DNA from: Nitrospirota bacterium
Lineage (GTDB): Bacteria; Nitrospirota; Nitrospiria; SBBL01; JAADHI01
Assembly: GCA_029261155.1 (NCBI GenBank)
Contig: JAJDBW010000007.1
Location: forward strand, 1-62,093
DNA: 62,093 nt
Direction: 5' to 3'
The notes under the pieces are model-generated. The model was not told the origin of the DNA, did not search any database, and worked only from the letters and a program-made list of their open reading frames with translations. Each line of letters opens with the position of its first letter. The stretch's first letter is position 1. The translations under genes and the position numbers were made by a program. Positions 17,301-27,092 of this stretch are shown here, piece by piece.

Positions 17301-18680
17301 ATGTCGATTGCCATCACACTACTTTCACTTGTTCTTTTTATTTTAGCGCCCATTAAGGGTCTCGCGCCTTGTTTTGCCGAGTCGGCATTGCCTGGGTCGC
17401 GTCCCCTGGGTAAATCAATACGAAGTATTCAGTCTAATGATTTACCGAATAAGCACGTGCCCCCATTTTATAAGGAGCCGACCGGCAAGATCACTTTGGA
17501 CGATGTCCTTTCCCTCACCCTCATGAATAACCCAGAATTGGCCACTTTTTCCTGGGAATTGCGGGCGCAGGATGCCGCTGTCTTTCAAGCCGGATTGTTT
17601 CCTAACCCGGAACTTCATTTGGAAATGGAGAATATCTTCGGGTCGAACGGTCTTCGCCGGACAGATCAAGCAGAAACGACACTTTCACTGACTCAGCGCA
17701 TCGAAACAGCCGGAAAGCGGACAAAACGTGAAAACCTGGCCGCATTGAACCGGGACCTGGCCGGATGGGGTTACGAGTCCAAACGGCTTGACCTTTTCAC
17801 AGAGCTTTCTCAACGATTCATCGATGTGTTGGGCAACCAGGAAAAGCTTGCACTTTCTGAAGCCTTGTTAAGTCTTGCCACGCAGGTTGCCGAAACCGTC
17901 ACCCGTCGGGTGGATGCAGGGAAGGTCTCTCCTGTTGAAGCGGTCAAAGCCCGCATTGCACTTTCGTCTGCGAAGATTGAATTGACGCGTGCCACGCAGG
18001 CCCTAGATGCCTCCCGCAAGACGCTCGCTGCGATGTGGGGCAGTCCACATCCAAAATTTGATCAAGTTGCGGGGCCGCTTGCTCCCGCGTCAAGGCTGCC
18101 GGATTTTGAGCAAATTCTGGATCGTCTCTCTCAAAACCCGGAAGTGGCGCGAGAAGAAAGTACGCTTTCGCAAGGTCAAGCCGCCCTCGATTTGGAAAAA
18201 GCGAAGGCCGTGCCAGATATTACTTTTGCAGGGGGTGTTAGACAATTTAATGAAACAGACGACAATGCCTTTCTGGCCGGACTTACTTTTGAATTGCCGG
18301 TCTTTGATCGTAATCAGGGCGGCATTCGTTCCGCCAGAGCGAAGGTTTCAAAGGCCCTCGCGCAAAATCATGCGACAAAATTGCGTCTAAAAACAGCACT
18401 AGTAGAGGCTTACACCCGTTTATCGAGTCGTTATTCGGAAGTTGAAGGTTTAAAAAATGAACTGCTGCCGGGTGCGGTCAAAGCCTTTGATGCCGTGAAT
18501 GAAGGGTATCGTCTTGGAAAATTTGATTTGCTGGATGTACTTGATGCGCAGCGTACCTTGTCTCAAGCGCGTTCACAATTTCTACAGGCGCAAATCGATT
18601 ACCACAAAGCGGTCGTGGATGTGGAGCGTCTCATCGCGGAAAAACTCAATGTGGGGAAAGTGCCTCATGAAGGAGAGTAA
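17301..18680 (+). CDS. czcC: Outer-membrane efflux channel (TolC/CzcC family)
   Basis: A 459-residue outer-membrane factor that forms the exit duct of a tripartite metal efflux pump. The ATG at 17301 follows GGAGG by five bases and gives a signal peptide; a TTG at 17289 overlaps the ribosome site. Two OEP repeats of long helices are visible, each with the LTLxxNPELA and ARAKVSKALAQNHATKLR type of pattern, and a late EGYRLGKFDLLDVLDAQRTL motif is typical of CzcC. The next gene starts two bases after its stop. It is placed by context with CzcB and CzcA; the metal exported is not known. Confidence 0.9.
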   Translation: MSIAITLLSLVLFILAPIKGLAPCFAESALPGSRPLGKSIRSIQSNDLPNKHVPPFYKEPTGKITLDDVLSLTLMNNPELATFSWELRAQDAAVFQAGLFPNPELHLEMENIFGSNGLRRTDQAETTLSLTQRIETAGKRTKRENLAALNRDLAGWGYESKRLDLFTELSQRFIDVLGNQEKLALSEALLSLATQVAETVTRRVDAGKVSPVEAVKARIALSSAKIELTRATQALDASRKTLAAMWGSPHPKFDQVAGPLAPASRLPDFEQILDRLSQNPEVAREESTLSQGQAALDLEKAKAVPDITFAGGVRQFNETDDNAFLAGLTFELPVFDRNQGGIRSARAKVSKALAQNHATKLRLKTALVEAYTRLSSRYSEVEGLKNELLPGAVKAFDAVNEGYRLGKFDLLDVLDAQRTLSQARSQFLQAQIDYHKAVVDVERLIAEKLNVGKVPHEGE

Positions 18681-18682
18681 TA

Positions 18683-20017
18683 ATGGATATTAAAAAACCG
18701 GACACCAAAGAAACCAAAGGACGAATGTTGCTTGTGATGATCTCCATCCTCGTACTGGTGGCTGGAGGAATACTCTGGTTTCAGTTTGGAATAAAAACAG
18801 GCAATACGGGCCTTATTGCAAGTGAAAATATGGAAAAGCACAACGATGAATCGGGGCATAAAGAAGGCGCCGATGATGATCATGTGGATCACGGAGAGGA
18901 AGGTGCTCACGGAGGCGAAGCAGAGCATGAGGAGCATGGTGATCATGGTGATGAAACTGAAGGTATTAAACTATCCAAAGCTGAAATGGACGAATTTGGC
19001 ATCAAACTCGCTCCGGCCGATGCGGGAAAACTTTACCGTTATGTCAGCTTGCCAGGGGAAGTTCGGCCCAACGGAGATCGCCTGGCACATCTTGTGCCCC
19101 GTGTTTCCGGTGTTGTGCGTAAAGTTTTAAAAGGTTTTGGCAATCACGTGAAAAAAGGGGAAGTGATGGCCATTTTGGACAGCCGGGAACTTTCCGATAC
19201 GAAAGCCGCTTTTTTGGCCGCAAGCGAACGCGTATCGCTGGCAAAATCCAACTTTGAGCGTGAAGAGGCTTTATTTCAAAAGAAAATTTCTTCCGAACAG
19301 GAATACCTTGAGGCCAAACAAGTACTGGCCGAGGCCCGTATCGATCGCCGTTCTGCCGAGCAAAAACTGCATGCACTCGGGTTTTCCAATCGTTACCTGG
19401 ATGAGTTGCCCAATCATCCTGAGGAGTCGTTTACACAATATCAAATTATTGCGCCTTTTTCAGGAACCATCATCGAAAAACACATCACGCTTGGCGAGTT
19501 TTTAAAAGATGAGGCGGATGCTTTTATCATCGCCGATCTTTCCAGTGTCTGGGTGGATCTCTCCGTTTATCAAAAAGATCTGCCCTGGGTAGCTAAAGGG
19601 CAATCCGTTGTGGTGGAAGCCACGCAAGGGAACCTTAAAACAACAGCAGCGCTTGCCTATCTTGGGCCTGTCATTGGGGAAGCCACACGCACGGCTTTGG
19701 CACGGATCGTTCTTCCAAACAAAGACGGTGAGTGGCGTCCGGGTCTTTTTGTGAATGCAAAGATTGCAGTAGATGCATTTGAAGTGAAGCTTGCCGTTCC
19801 TCGGTCTGCGCTGCAAAAGTTTGCAGAGGGCACGGTGGTTTTTGTCCTTTCGGACGGCGAACTAAAACCGAGGCCTGTGACCCTGGGGCGACACGATGAA
19901 AACCAGGCCGAAATTACGGGGGGTATTCATTGGGGAGAGGAAGTCGTTGTCGAAGGGGCTTTTACATTGCGTGCGCAACTCGAAAAAGGGAATTTGGGCG
20001 ATGGCCATAATCATTAA
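18683..20017 (+). CDS. czcB: RND periplasmic adaptor (CzcB family) with His/Asp-rich segment
   Basis: A 444-residue membrane fusion protein linking the inner-membrane pump to the channel. It has one N-terminal membrane anchor (about 15-37), then a His/Glu/Asp-rich stretch at about 50-95 (HVDHGEEGAHGGE, HEEHGDHGDE) that likely binds metal. A barrel-sandwich (VSGVVRKVLKGFGNHVKKGEVMA), an alpha hairpin (about 175-225) and beta-barrel domains follow. The His-rich segment supports zinc, cobalt, nickel or cadmium rather than drugs. Start is the ATG after GGAGAGTAATA. Spacing to czcA is 71 bases. Confidence 0.93.
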   Translation: MDIKKPDTKETKGRMLLVMISILVLVAGGILWFQFGIKTGNTGLIASENMEKHNDESGHKEGADDDHVDHGEEGAHGGEAEHEEHGDHGDETEGIKLSKAEMDEFGIKLAPADAGKLYRYVSLPGEVRPNGDRLAHLVPRVSGVVRKVLKGFGNHVKKGEVMAILDSRELSDTKAAFLAASERVSLAKSNFEREEALFQKKISSEQEYLEAKQVLAEARIDRRSAEQKLHALGFSNRYLDELPNHPEESFTQYQIIAPFSGTIIEKHITLGEFLKDEADAFIIADLSSVWVDLSVYQKDLPWVAKGQSVVVEATQGNLKTTAALAYLGPVIGEATRTALARIVLPNKDGEWRPGLFVNAKIAVDAFEVKLAVPRSALQKFAEGTVVFVLSDGELKPRPVTLGRHDENQAEITGGIHWGEEVVVEGAFTLRAQLEKGNLGDGHNH

Positions 20018-20088
20018 TCTTTTTGCAAGGGAAGGTTTGAAACCCGCCTCTGCATACGATAAATGCCCATTCAAAATAAAGGACGATC

Positions 20089-23000
20089 ATGATGCAGAAA
20101 CTGATTGATTTTACATTAAAAAACCGCCTGCTGATGCTGGTTTTTGGCTGTCTCGTTTTGGCCGGAGGGATGGCCAGTTATTTAAAACTTCCGGTCGATG
20201 CCTTCCCGGATGTCACTCCGGCCCTGGTGCAGGTGTTTACCGAAACGGAAGGCCTTGCGCCTGAAGAAGTGGAACGTTACGTGACCTATCCCGTTGAAGT
20301 GGCGATGAACGGTTTGCCGAATCTGAAGCAAATCCGTTCCGTTTCAAACTTTGGTCTTTCTGTGGTGAATATCTACTTTGAGGACGGGACGGACATTAAC
20401 TTCGCACGTCAATTGGTGAATGAGCGTCTTCAGCTTGCACGAGAGTCCATTCCACCTGGTTTTGGCGAACCGGAAATGGGGCCGATTTCAACAGGGCTGG
20501 GCCAGATTCTGTTCTTTTTTGTTGAAGATGAAACCCAAAAACGCAGTGCCGAAGAAATGCGGGGAATTGCCGATTGGGTGATTAAATTCAACCTTCAAAC
20601 GGTGCCGGGGATTACCGAAGTATTGTCCTTAGGCGGGGAAGTGAAGCAATTTCAGGTACTTGTTCGCCCTTCCGATTTGTTACGTTACAAACTGTCCCTG
20701 AGTGAAGTGGTCGAAGCCGTGAAGGCAAATAATGCCAATGTTGGTGCGCAATACATTGTGAAAGACGCCGAGCAGTTTCTGATTCGTTCCGTGGGGCTGG
20801 CGACTTCGATTGTCGATTTGAAGCGAATTATTGTGAAGTCGGTAGACGGCACGCCGATATTTCTGGAACAGATTGCGGATATCGAAATTGGCGGAGAAAT
20901 GAGGCAGGGGCTGGCCACTCGGGATGGACAGGGTGAAACTGTTGTGGGCATGGTACTGAAACTCATTGGAACCAATACCTCCGACGTTATCCGTGATGCT
21001 AAAATCCGGATGGAAGAGATTAATAAAATTCTCCCGCCGGGGATCAAAGTCGTACCCTATTACGATCAGGCCACGCTCGTTGCAAAGTGTGTACAGACCG
21101 TCACGGAAGCCCTGTTGCAAGGCATCGTGCTGGTTGCTCTGGTATTGCTTGTGTTTATGGGCGGCATCCGGCCCAGTATTGTTGTGGCACTGTCGATTCC
21201 ATTTTCCATCTTTTTTGCGTTCATCATGATGAATCTGTACGACATTTCCGCCAACCTTATGTCACTCGGCGGCTTGGCCATCGCCATCGGGATGATGGTG
21301 GATGGCACCATCGTGATGGTTGAAAATGTAGATCAGCGTTTGCGCGCATCGAAAAGTTCAGAATCCCGTATGCATGTGATCTCACGGGCTTGCGCAGAAG
21401 TCGCGCGTCCGATTTTTTTTGCCATCGCCATTATCATTATCGTGTTTCTCCCTCTTTTCACGCTTCAGGGGGTTGAGGGAAAAACATTCAAGCCTCTGGC
21501 CTATACGGTGTCACTGGCGATGGCTGGCTCGCTTATTTTTGCGATTTTGTTGTCGCCGGTTCTCTCAAGTTTTTTGATGCGACGGCCAAAGGGAGAGGGG
21601 GAGGCCAAAGAAAGTATTGTGGTTCGGATGCTTTTGATTCCCTATCGTCCACTCGTGATGATGTTTGTGCAATACCGCATTCTCGCCGTGGTTTTGTCGA
21701 TACTCATGCTGGTGAGCGGTGTGGCAATTTTTAAACAACTCGGATCTGAATTTGTCCCGCGTTTAAACGAAGGGGATTTACTGGTTCGCGCCACAATGGC
21801 TCCCTCGATTTCTCTGGATGAAGCGGCCAAGACAATCACACGTTTTGAGCGTCGACTAAAAGAGCAGTTTCCGGAAGTCATTCGTGTAGTCTCGCGTGTC
21901 GGGCGGGGAGAGGTCGGAGCACATGCCGATCCGGTGAACAATGCGGAAGCCTTTGTGGGTCTGAAACCTCAGGCAGAATGGACGAGTGCAAAGACACCGG
22001 ATGCACTGTATGCCAAGATGAGTGAAGCCTTCGAAAATTTTCCGGGAGTGCGTTTTAACTTTACACAGCCGATTGCAGCAGCCGTGGATGAATTGCTCAC
22101 CGGCACGAAGGCGGAATTGGCGATTAAAATTTTCGGCCCGGATATGGCGGTTTTAAAAGAAAAATCAGCGGAGATTGAGTCCGTCATTCGTGCGGTGCCG
22201 GGCTCTGCTGATGTGCAAAAGGATCAGGTGACGGGCACGCCGCAGCTTCGGATCATTGTCGATCGAGAAGCGATCGCCCGGTTTGGAATCAATGTCGGAG
22301 ATGTGCAAACGGTTATCAGAACTGCGGTCGGCGGTGAAAAGGCAGGACAGATTTTTGAAGGTACTCCACGTTTTGACATTCTTGTCCGTTACGATGCCAA
22401 AAGCCGAGACCGGGCCGAAGCCATTCGCCAAATTTTGATTCCTTCACCCGAAGGGGTCATGGTGCCTTTGTCCGATCTTGCGACCATCGATGAAATCGTT
22501 GGGCCCAGACAGATCACCCGTGAAAATAATCAGCGTTTTATTACCGTGCAAACCAATGTGCGCGGACGGGACATGGGATCCTTCGTGGCCGAAGCGCAGG
22601 CCGCCATCGACCAAGAAGTTCAGATGCCTCCGGGATATTTTGTGACCTGGGGTGGCCAATTTGAGTTGCAGCAAGAGGCTAATAAACGCCTCGCTCTTGT
22701 GGTTCCAGTGACTTTGGGTATTGTTTTTCTTCTGCTTTTTATGAGTTTTAATTCTCTGAAAAATGCAGTGCTGATTATTCTGAATATTCCGCTCGCGCTG
22801 GTCGGCGGTGTCATGGGTCTTTGGCTGACAGGACAAAACCTTTCCGTTCCTGCTTCAGTGGGTTTTATCGCTCTTTTCGGGATTGCCCTGGAAAACGGCA
22901 TGGTGTTGGTGACCTATCTAAACGAGCTCTTGCAGGAAGGCATCGACATCGACAAGGCCTCGATTCAAGGGGCTTGCCGAAGACTCCGGCCTGTATTAAT

Positions 23001-23187
23001 GACGGCGATCACGACCGCTTTGGGATTGTTCCCATTACTCTTTTCTTCAGGCACGGGCAGTGAAGTGCAGCGACCCTTGGCAACCGTGGTGATCGGGGGA
23101 TTGGTGACTTCAACCATTCTCACCTTGCTCGTGGTGCCTTCGCTTTACAAGTGGTTTGTGGCCGAGGCCGAGATTGTTAGAAGTTAA
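20089..23187 (+). CDS. czcA: Heavy-metal RND efflux pump (CzcA family)
   Basis: A 1032-residue proton-driven inner-membrane pump of the HME-RND family. The start has LKLPVDAFPDVTP and the paired periplasmic domains; twelve membrane helices are arranged as in RND pumps. Helix 4 reads GGLAIAIGMMVDGTIVMVEN: Asp and Glu of the DG..EN proton relay are kept, but the first Asp of the DFG motif seen in classic CzcA is replaced (AIG). That may mark a different metal class, so Zn, Co or Ni is uncertain. Start is the ATG after AAAGGACGATC. It is the last gene of the pump operon. Confidence 0.95.
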   Translation: MMQKLIDFTLKNRLLMLVFGCLVLAGGMASYLKLPVDAFPDVTPALVQVFTETEGLAPEEVERYVTYPVEVAMNGLPNLKQIRSVSNFGLSVVNIYFEDGTDINFARQLVNERLQLARESIPPGFGEPEMGPISTGLGQILFFFVEDETQKRSAEEMRGIADWVIKFNLQTVPGITEVLSLGGEVKQFQVLVRPSDLLRYKLSLSEVVEAVKANNANVGAQYIVKDAEQFLIRSVGLATSIVDLKRIIVKSVDGTPIFLEQIADIEIGGEMRQGLATRDGQGETVVGMVLKLIGTNTSDVIRDAKIRMEEINKILPPGIKVVPYYDQATLVAKCVQTVTEALLQGIVLVALVLLVFMGGIRPSIVVALSIPFSIFFAFIMMNLYDISANLMSLGGLAIAIGMMVDGTIVMVENVDQRLRASKSSESRMHVISRACAEVARPIFFAIAIIIIVFLPLFTLQGVEGKTFKPLAYTVSLAMAGSLIFAILLSPVLSSFLMRRPKGEGEAKESIVVRMLLIPYRPLVMMFVQYRILAVVLSILMLVSGVAIFKQLGSEFVPRLNEGDLLVRATMAPSISLDEAAKTITRFERRLKEQFPEVIRVVSRVGRGEVGAHADPVNNAEAFVGLKPQAEWTSAKTPDALYAKMSEAFENFPGVRFNFTQPIAAAVDELLTGTKAELAIKIFGPDMAVLKEKSAEIESVIRAVPGSADVQKDQVTGTPQLRIIVDREAIARFGINVGDVQTVIRTAVGGEKAGQIFEGTPRFDILVRYDAKSRDRAEAIRQILIPSPEGVMVPLSDLATIDEIVGPRQITRENNQRFITVQTNVRGRDMGSFVAEAQAAIDQEVQMPPGYFVTWGGQFELQQEANKRLALVVPVTLGIVFLLLFMSFNSLKNAVLIILNIPLALVGGVMGLWLTGQNLSVPASVGFIALFGIALENGMVLVTYLNELLQEGIDIDKASIQGACRRLRPVLMTAITTALGLFPLLFSSGTGSEVQRPLATVVIGGLVTSTILTLLVVPSLYKWFVAEAEIVRS

Positions 23188-23372
23188 GCGAAATAGGTTT
23201 TCGTGATAGAGTGGGACAATCCAAATTACGGTCCTGTTCTACTCTTATTGAAGGTCTGACTGGCGCTAGGGAATGCTTATGATCTAGAAATAAAAATGGA
23301 GAGAATGTTTATTGGCATTTGATGGGGCGCGGTCTTTCTCAAAAAGAGCGACGTTTGAATAAGGAGATATGA

Positions 23373-24158
23373 ATGAATCTTAAGAGATACAAGATCTGCG
23401 CTGTGGCATTGATACTGAGTTTGATTCCTGTATTGGCGCTGGCGCACGGCATTTCCGAATCGGACAAGCAGGCGATGATCGACGGCGGTTATTTACAATA
23501 TGTCTGGCTCGGGGCAAGCCACATGCTGACGGGCTACGACCACCTGCTTTTTATTTTCGGAGTCATCTTTTTTTTAACCGGCTTTCGGGACATTGTGAAG
23601 TTCATCACGATCTTTACCCTCGGGCACAGTCTGACCCTGATCTTTGCGACGGTTTTGGGCATCTCGGCGAATTATTTTCTGGTTGATGCCGTGATTGCAC
23701 TGAGTGTGTGTTACAAGGGTTTTGATAACCTGGATGGCTTTCGGAAATATTTGAACATGCCCTCGCCCAATCTCTTGTGGGTGATTTTTGGATTTGGGTT
23801 GATTCATGGTTTTGGGCTTTCGACTCGCCTTCAACAACTGCCTCTGGGTGACAGCGGTTTGATTTTACGTATTCTTTCTTTTAATGTGGGGGTCGAATTG
23901 GGACAGGTTACGGCCTTAAGCATTATGCTGGTCTTGATAGTAGGATGGCGCAGGTCTAATTCATTCAAGCAATTTAGCACGGTTTCAAATGCCGGACTGA
24001 TTGCAGCCGGCGCCTTTCTGTTTTTGATGCAAATGCATGGATACACCCACACGACCGACCCGGACAGTTTTGGATTTAGTACGGACAATCATTTTCATGA
24101 ACATAAACAAATGGAAGAAAAAATTATCGAAGAACAAAAACACGACTCAATTTTTTAG
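23373..24158 (+). CDS. HupE/UreJ-family membrane protein
   Basis: A 261-residue membrane protein. A cleavable signal-like segment ends at ALAHG, followed by six or seven helices. The HMLTGYDHLLFIFGVIFFL stretch corresponds to the HPxxGxDH motif of HupE/UreJ proteins, which carry nickel or cobalt in hydrogenase and urease clusters; GHSLTL and GLIHGFG are also typical. The C-terminus is His-rich (DNHFHEHKQ). It follows the efflux operon and is probably co-transcribed with the next gene (gap nine bases). Direction and metal are inferred only from family and context. Confidence 0.85.
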   Translation: MNLKRYKICAVALILSLIPVLALAHGISESDKQAMIDGGYLQYVWLGASHMLTGYDHLLFIFGVIFFLTGFRDIVKFITIFTLGHSLTLIFATVLGISANYFLVDAVIALSVCYKGFDNLDGFRKYLNMPSPNLLWVIFGFGLIHGFGLSTRLQQLPLGDSGLILRILSFNVGVELGQVTALSIMLVLIVGWRRSNSFKQFSTVSNAGLIAAGAFLFLMQMHGYTHTTDPDSFGFSTDNHFHEHKQMEEKIIEEQKHDSIF

Positions 24159-24167
24159 GAGAATGAC

Positions 24168-24515
24168 ATGAAAAAAATATCAGCGGCTTTACTCGTCTTA
24201 TTTCTGTTTTCAAGTGCAGTGGTTTTTGCCGGCCCCGGTAGCGACCACAGCCATGAACCCTCTGCGCCCATTTCAGAGGAAAAAGCACTCAAAACGGCAG
24301 GGGATGTTGTCGTGACGAATGTAAAAAAGGGGAAACTGGATCAATCCTGGGAGAATGTGAAACCGACGAAGATCATCCAAAAAACATTCAAAAAAGAACC
24401 GGAATGGGTGATTATTTTTAATAACGATAAAATTGTTGATCAAAATAAACAGACATTGTATGTCTTCCTCAGTTTGTCAGGCCATTACTTGGGGGCCAAT
24501 TACACTGGAAATTAG
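24168..24515 (+). CDS. DUF6488-like exported protein
   Basis: A 115-residue protein with a signal peptide ending at VFAGPGS, then a short His motif (DHSHEP) and a compact alpha/beta domain (about 35-115) with WVIIFNND and YVFLSLSGHYLGANYTG. It resembles DUF6488-type periplasmic proteins often found beside metal transporters. No catalytic residue is recognised. It is nine bases downstream of the HupE-like gene with a clear AGGAG ribosome site, so the pair is an operon. It could be a periplasmic partner of the HupE-like protein. Confidence 0.65.
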   Translation: MKKISAALLVLFLFSSAVVFAGPGSDHSHEPSAPISEEKALKTAGDVVVTNVKKGKLDQSWENVKPTKIIQKTFKKEPEWVIIFNNDKIVDQNKQTLYVFLSLSGHYLGANYTGN

Positions 24516-24752
24516 CATCACACGATTCGTAAGGTATTGATGCAAGCCGATCACATTTTTTAGGCTATCTCCGCAGTTTCCTCGACATTATATCCTTGGC
24601 ATAGCATGATCCAAAGGCCTTATCTCGTGAAGAAGACGCTAGGACTTGTAAAACGATAATCAATACTGGACTTCATCCCATAAAAGATATTGCGTGGGGT
24701 CTCTTCGTCGCGTCTAGGGCCGATGCGAAAACCGATTTAGGATAAAAAGATC

Positions 24753-25967
24753 ATGTCGATCTCACTCAAGGATGTCCAGTCAGCCGCTGCAATTCTTTCT
24801 GGTAAAATTGTCCTCACCCCTTTCAGCCACTCACAAATCCTCTCGAAGATTACGGGCGCAGAGGTCTTTCTTAAATTTGAAAATCATCAGTTTACGGCAT
24901 CGTTTAAAGAACGTGGGGCGCTGAATAAGCTCGTAAGCCTCTCGGCCTCGGAGCGAAGGCGAGGCGTGATTGCCATGTCGGCAGGAAACCATGCCCAAGC
25001 GGTGGCCTACCATGCGAAACGGCTTGGCATTTCGACGACAATTGTAATGCCGCGATTGACCCCGAATGTGAAGGTCGAAAGAACGCGTGCATTGGGTGCG
25101 GAGGTTATCCTTCATGGTAAAGGATTGGACGAAGCGCGCCAATTTACGGAAAATCTAATGGAAGAACGGAAGCTCTGTTTGATCCATCCCTATGACGACG
25201 AAAAGGTCATCGCGGGACAGGGGACACTTGCGCTTGAGATGATAAATGCCGAGCCTGACTTGGAGGTTTTGGTGATTCCGGTGGGCGGGGGTGGTTTGAT
25301 TGCGGGTAACGCAATTGCATCGAAAGCGATTCGACCGGAGATTGAGGTGATCGGAGTACAATCTGCACGCTTCCCGGCAATGTGCCAGGCACTTAACGGC
25401 TTGCCAATCCACTGCGAGGAGATGAGTGTTGCGGAAGGGATTGCGGTGCAAGAGCCGGGGCGACGGACATTGCCGATAATTCGTGAGCATGTGGATGAAA
25501 TTTTCCTTGTCGAGGAAAAGGAAATTGAAGCCGCCGTGCTACTGTTCCTGGAGGTCGAGAAGACTGTCGTGGAAGGCGCCGGCGCGGTCGGCCTTGCGGC
25601 ATTGCTTAATCATCCGGCGCGCTTTAAGGGAAAGAAGATTGCCTTGATTCTTTCAGGTGGGAATATCGATATGCTGGCGCTATCCTCGATTATTCAACGC
25701 GGTCTTGTTCGATCCGGCCGGATTATCCGTCTTCGTATTGGTGTTCCGGATGTTCCGGGCGGCCTGGCCGATGTCACGGCAATTCTAAAAAAAATGAATG
25801 CCAATGTCATCGAAATTAATCATCAGAGAATGTTCACAAGTCTTCCACTTCGTTCTGTAGAAGTGGAGTTTATTATTGAGACACTCGGACGGACCCACCG
25901 AGAAGAAATTTTATACGCATTGCAAGAGGCAAACTATCTATTTACCGTGCCGGAAATAAATCAATAA
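24753..25967 (+). CDS. ilvA: Threonine dehydratase (threonine ammonia-lyase)
   Basis: A 404-residue PLP enzyme that turns threonine into 2-oxobutanoate, the first step toward isoleucine. The PLP Lys is K52 in TASFKERGA; a GGGGL phosphate loop and SGGNIDM are also seen. A C-terminal ACT domain (about 325-404) suggests feedback control. Its length fits the single-ACT class rather than the two-ACT class of about 510 residues. The start at 24753 has only a weak ribosome site (AGGA 11 bases upstream). It is a single gene. Confidence 0.93.
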   Translation: MSISLKDVQSAAAILSGKIVLTPFSHSQILSKITGAEVFLKFENHQFTASFKERGALNKLVSLSASERRRGVIAMSAGNHAQAVAYHAKRLGISTTIVMPRLTPNVKVERTRALGAEVILHGKGLDEARQFTENLMEERKLCLIHPYDDEKVIAGQGTLALEMINAEPDLEVLVIPVGGGGLIAGNAIASKAIRPEIEVIGVQSARFPAMCQALNGLPIHCEEMSVAEGIAVQEPGRRTLPIIREHVDEIFLVEEKEIEAAVLLFLEVEKTVVEGAGAVGLAALLNHPARFKGKKIALILSGGNIDMLALSSIIQRGLVRSGRIIRLRIGVPDVPGGLADVTAILKKMNANVIEINHQRMFTSLPLRSVEVEFIIETLGRTHREEILYALQEANYLFTVPEINQ

Positions 25968-26244
25968 AAAATATGTCGATTTTGAGTGTTTTTAGGATAT
26001 AATGAAATGGCAATCGATCGAAGGGACAATAAAAGGAAAGAGTGCTCGAATATCGTTCTTAAGTCGAACACGCAGAAATACGCCGATTAAAGGTTTGTAT
26101 CTCAAATTCATCTTTTCTCTTTTCCCCTTCGTTTAATTAATGTCGGAGCATAAGATTTGTGTTGACATTATTAATTTGTTTGCGGTAAAACTCACTACAT
26201 TCTCAACAGTGTTTCTTTTCAAAACAACTTAATAGGAGGAAAAT
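25968..26244. promoter_or_regulatory. Upstream region of the cytochrome gene with a candidate promoter
   Basis: 277 bases without a gene. On the plus strand TTGACA at 26162-26167 and TAAAAC at 26186-26191, 18 bases apart, form a plausible but imperfect sigma-70 promoter, about 55 bases before the cytochrome ATG. A strong AGGAGG lies next to the ATG. Nothing else is seen. Confidence 0.4.
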
Positions 26245-26763
26245 ATGACCAAGTGGAAGTGGTTACTCATGGCTATTCTGGTTGCCGTGACTGCAAATGC
26301 CTATGCACAAGCCAAACCTGAGCACGAACCGCTTAAACCCCGGGTTCCGCCGGATGCCCTTGCAAAGGCCAAGGCCATGAAACCCCCCATGCCCTCGTCT
26401 CCCGGAGTCATCGCGGAAGGCAAGGCGCTTTTTGCCGGCAAAGCCACCTGCTTCGTATGCCATGGCATGGAAGGCAAAGGCGATGGTCCCGGAGCTGCGG
26501 GCACATCGGTCGGGCCGCGTAACTTCACCAATAAGGCTTTCCATAAGGCGAAATCTTGTGGAGAAATTTTCTGGGTGGCGGCAAACGGAAGTTTGGGCGA
26601 TCATTCCGGAGAAGATCCAAGCCATGAAGGTGGAACAGGAATGGTCCCTTACCTCCAGGGACATGAATCCGAATTGGAACTTGAAGGCACCCCAACCGTC
26701 AACGACGAGGAGCTTTGGAAGATTGTTCACTACGAAGCCAGCCTCGGCGGCGCGAAGTGCTAA
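26245..26763 (+). CDS. Periplasmic monohaem c-type cytochrome
   Basis: A 172-residue electron carrier with a signal peptide ending at AYAQA. One CxxCH haem site lies at C69-C72-H73 (CFVCHGMEGKGDGPG), and the distal Met is likely in GTGMVPY. A Pro-rich linker (PRVPPDALAKAKAMKPP) precedes the haem domain. Two further Cys, one in AKSCGEIFW and one as the last residue, could form a disulfide. The mRNA is likely to be well translated (strong ribosome site) and ends at the hairpin terminator at 26855. The electron partner is unknown. Confidence 0.9.
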   Translation: MTKWKWLLMAILVAVTANAYAQAKPEHEPLKPRVPPDALAKAKAMKPPMPSSPGVIAEGKALFAGKATCFVCHGMEGKGDGPGAAGTSVGPRNFTNKAFHKAKSCGEIFWVAANGSLGDHSGEDPSHEGGTGMVPYLQGHESELELEGTPTVNDEELWKIVHYEASLGGAKC

Positions 26764-27092
26764 GATGTCCTACTTTTTCTTAATTTGAGCAAAATCGCTT
26801 CAGTTAAGGATAAAGTTAAAAGGCGTCATACCATCAGTTCTTGAGTTGGTTATTAAAAGGGAGTGGATCGATGATCCACTCCCTTTTATGCTTCTAATCG
26901 TGATAACACATCGCCCATTCTGATCAACCTTAATGTATTCCTAGCCCGTATCTTTGAGAAGTTATTTATAAAGATCGGCTATTGCTTTATTTATTTTATC
27001 TCCAAATCAGGGCAGTCCGTCTTAACCTTGTGTAAATACATCAATAACGTTCGAACGCGTTTATTGACATCTTTCCAAAGCAGAAAGGGCCC
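26764..27092. other. Intergenic region after the cytochrome gene
   Basis: 329 bases with no gene. The only clear element is the terminator at 26855-26887; the rest is AT-rich. TTGACA at about 27064 lies too close to the next ATG to be its -35 box. Confidence 0.5.
26855..26887 (+). terminator. Rho-independent terminator of the cytochrome gene
   Basis: A perfect 15-base stem, AAAAGGGAGTGGATC and its complement, around a GAT loop, flanked by A and T runs so it could act on both strands. It lies about 90 bases after the cytochrome stop codon. Confidence 0.88.

Noticed and set aside
27043-27092. TTGACA near 27064 as promoter for the cupin gene
   Set aside because: The ATG is only 24 bases away, leaving no place for a -10 box.
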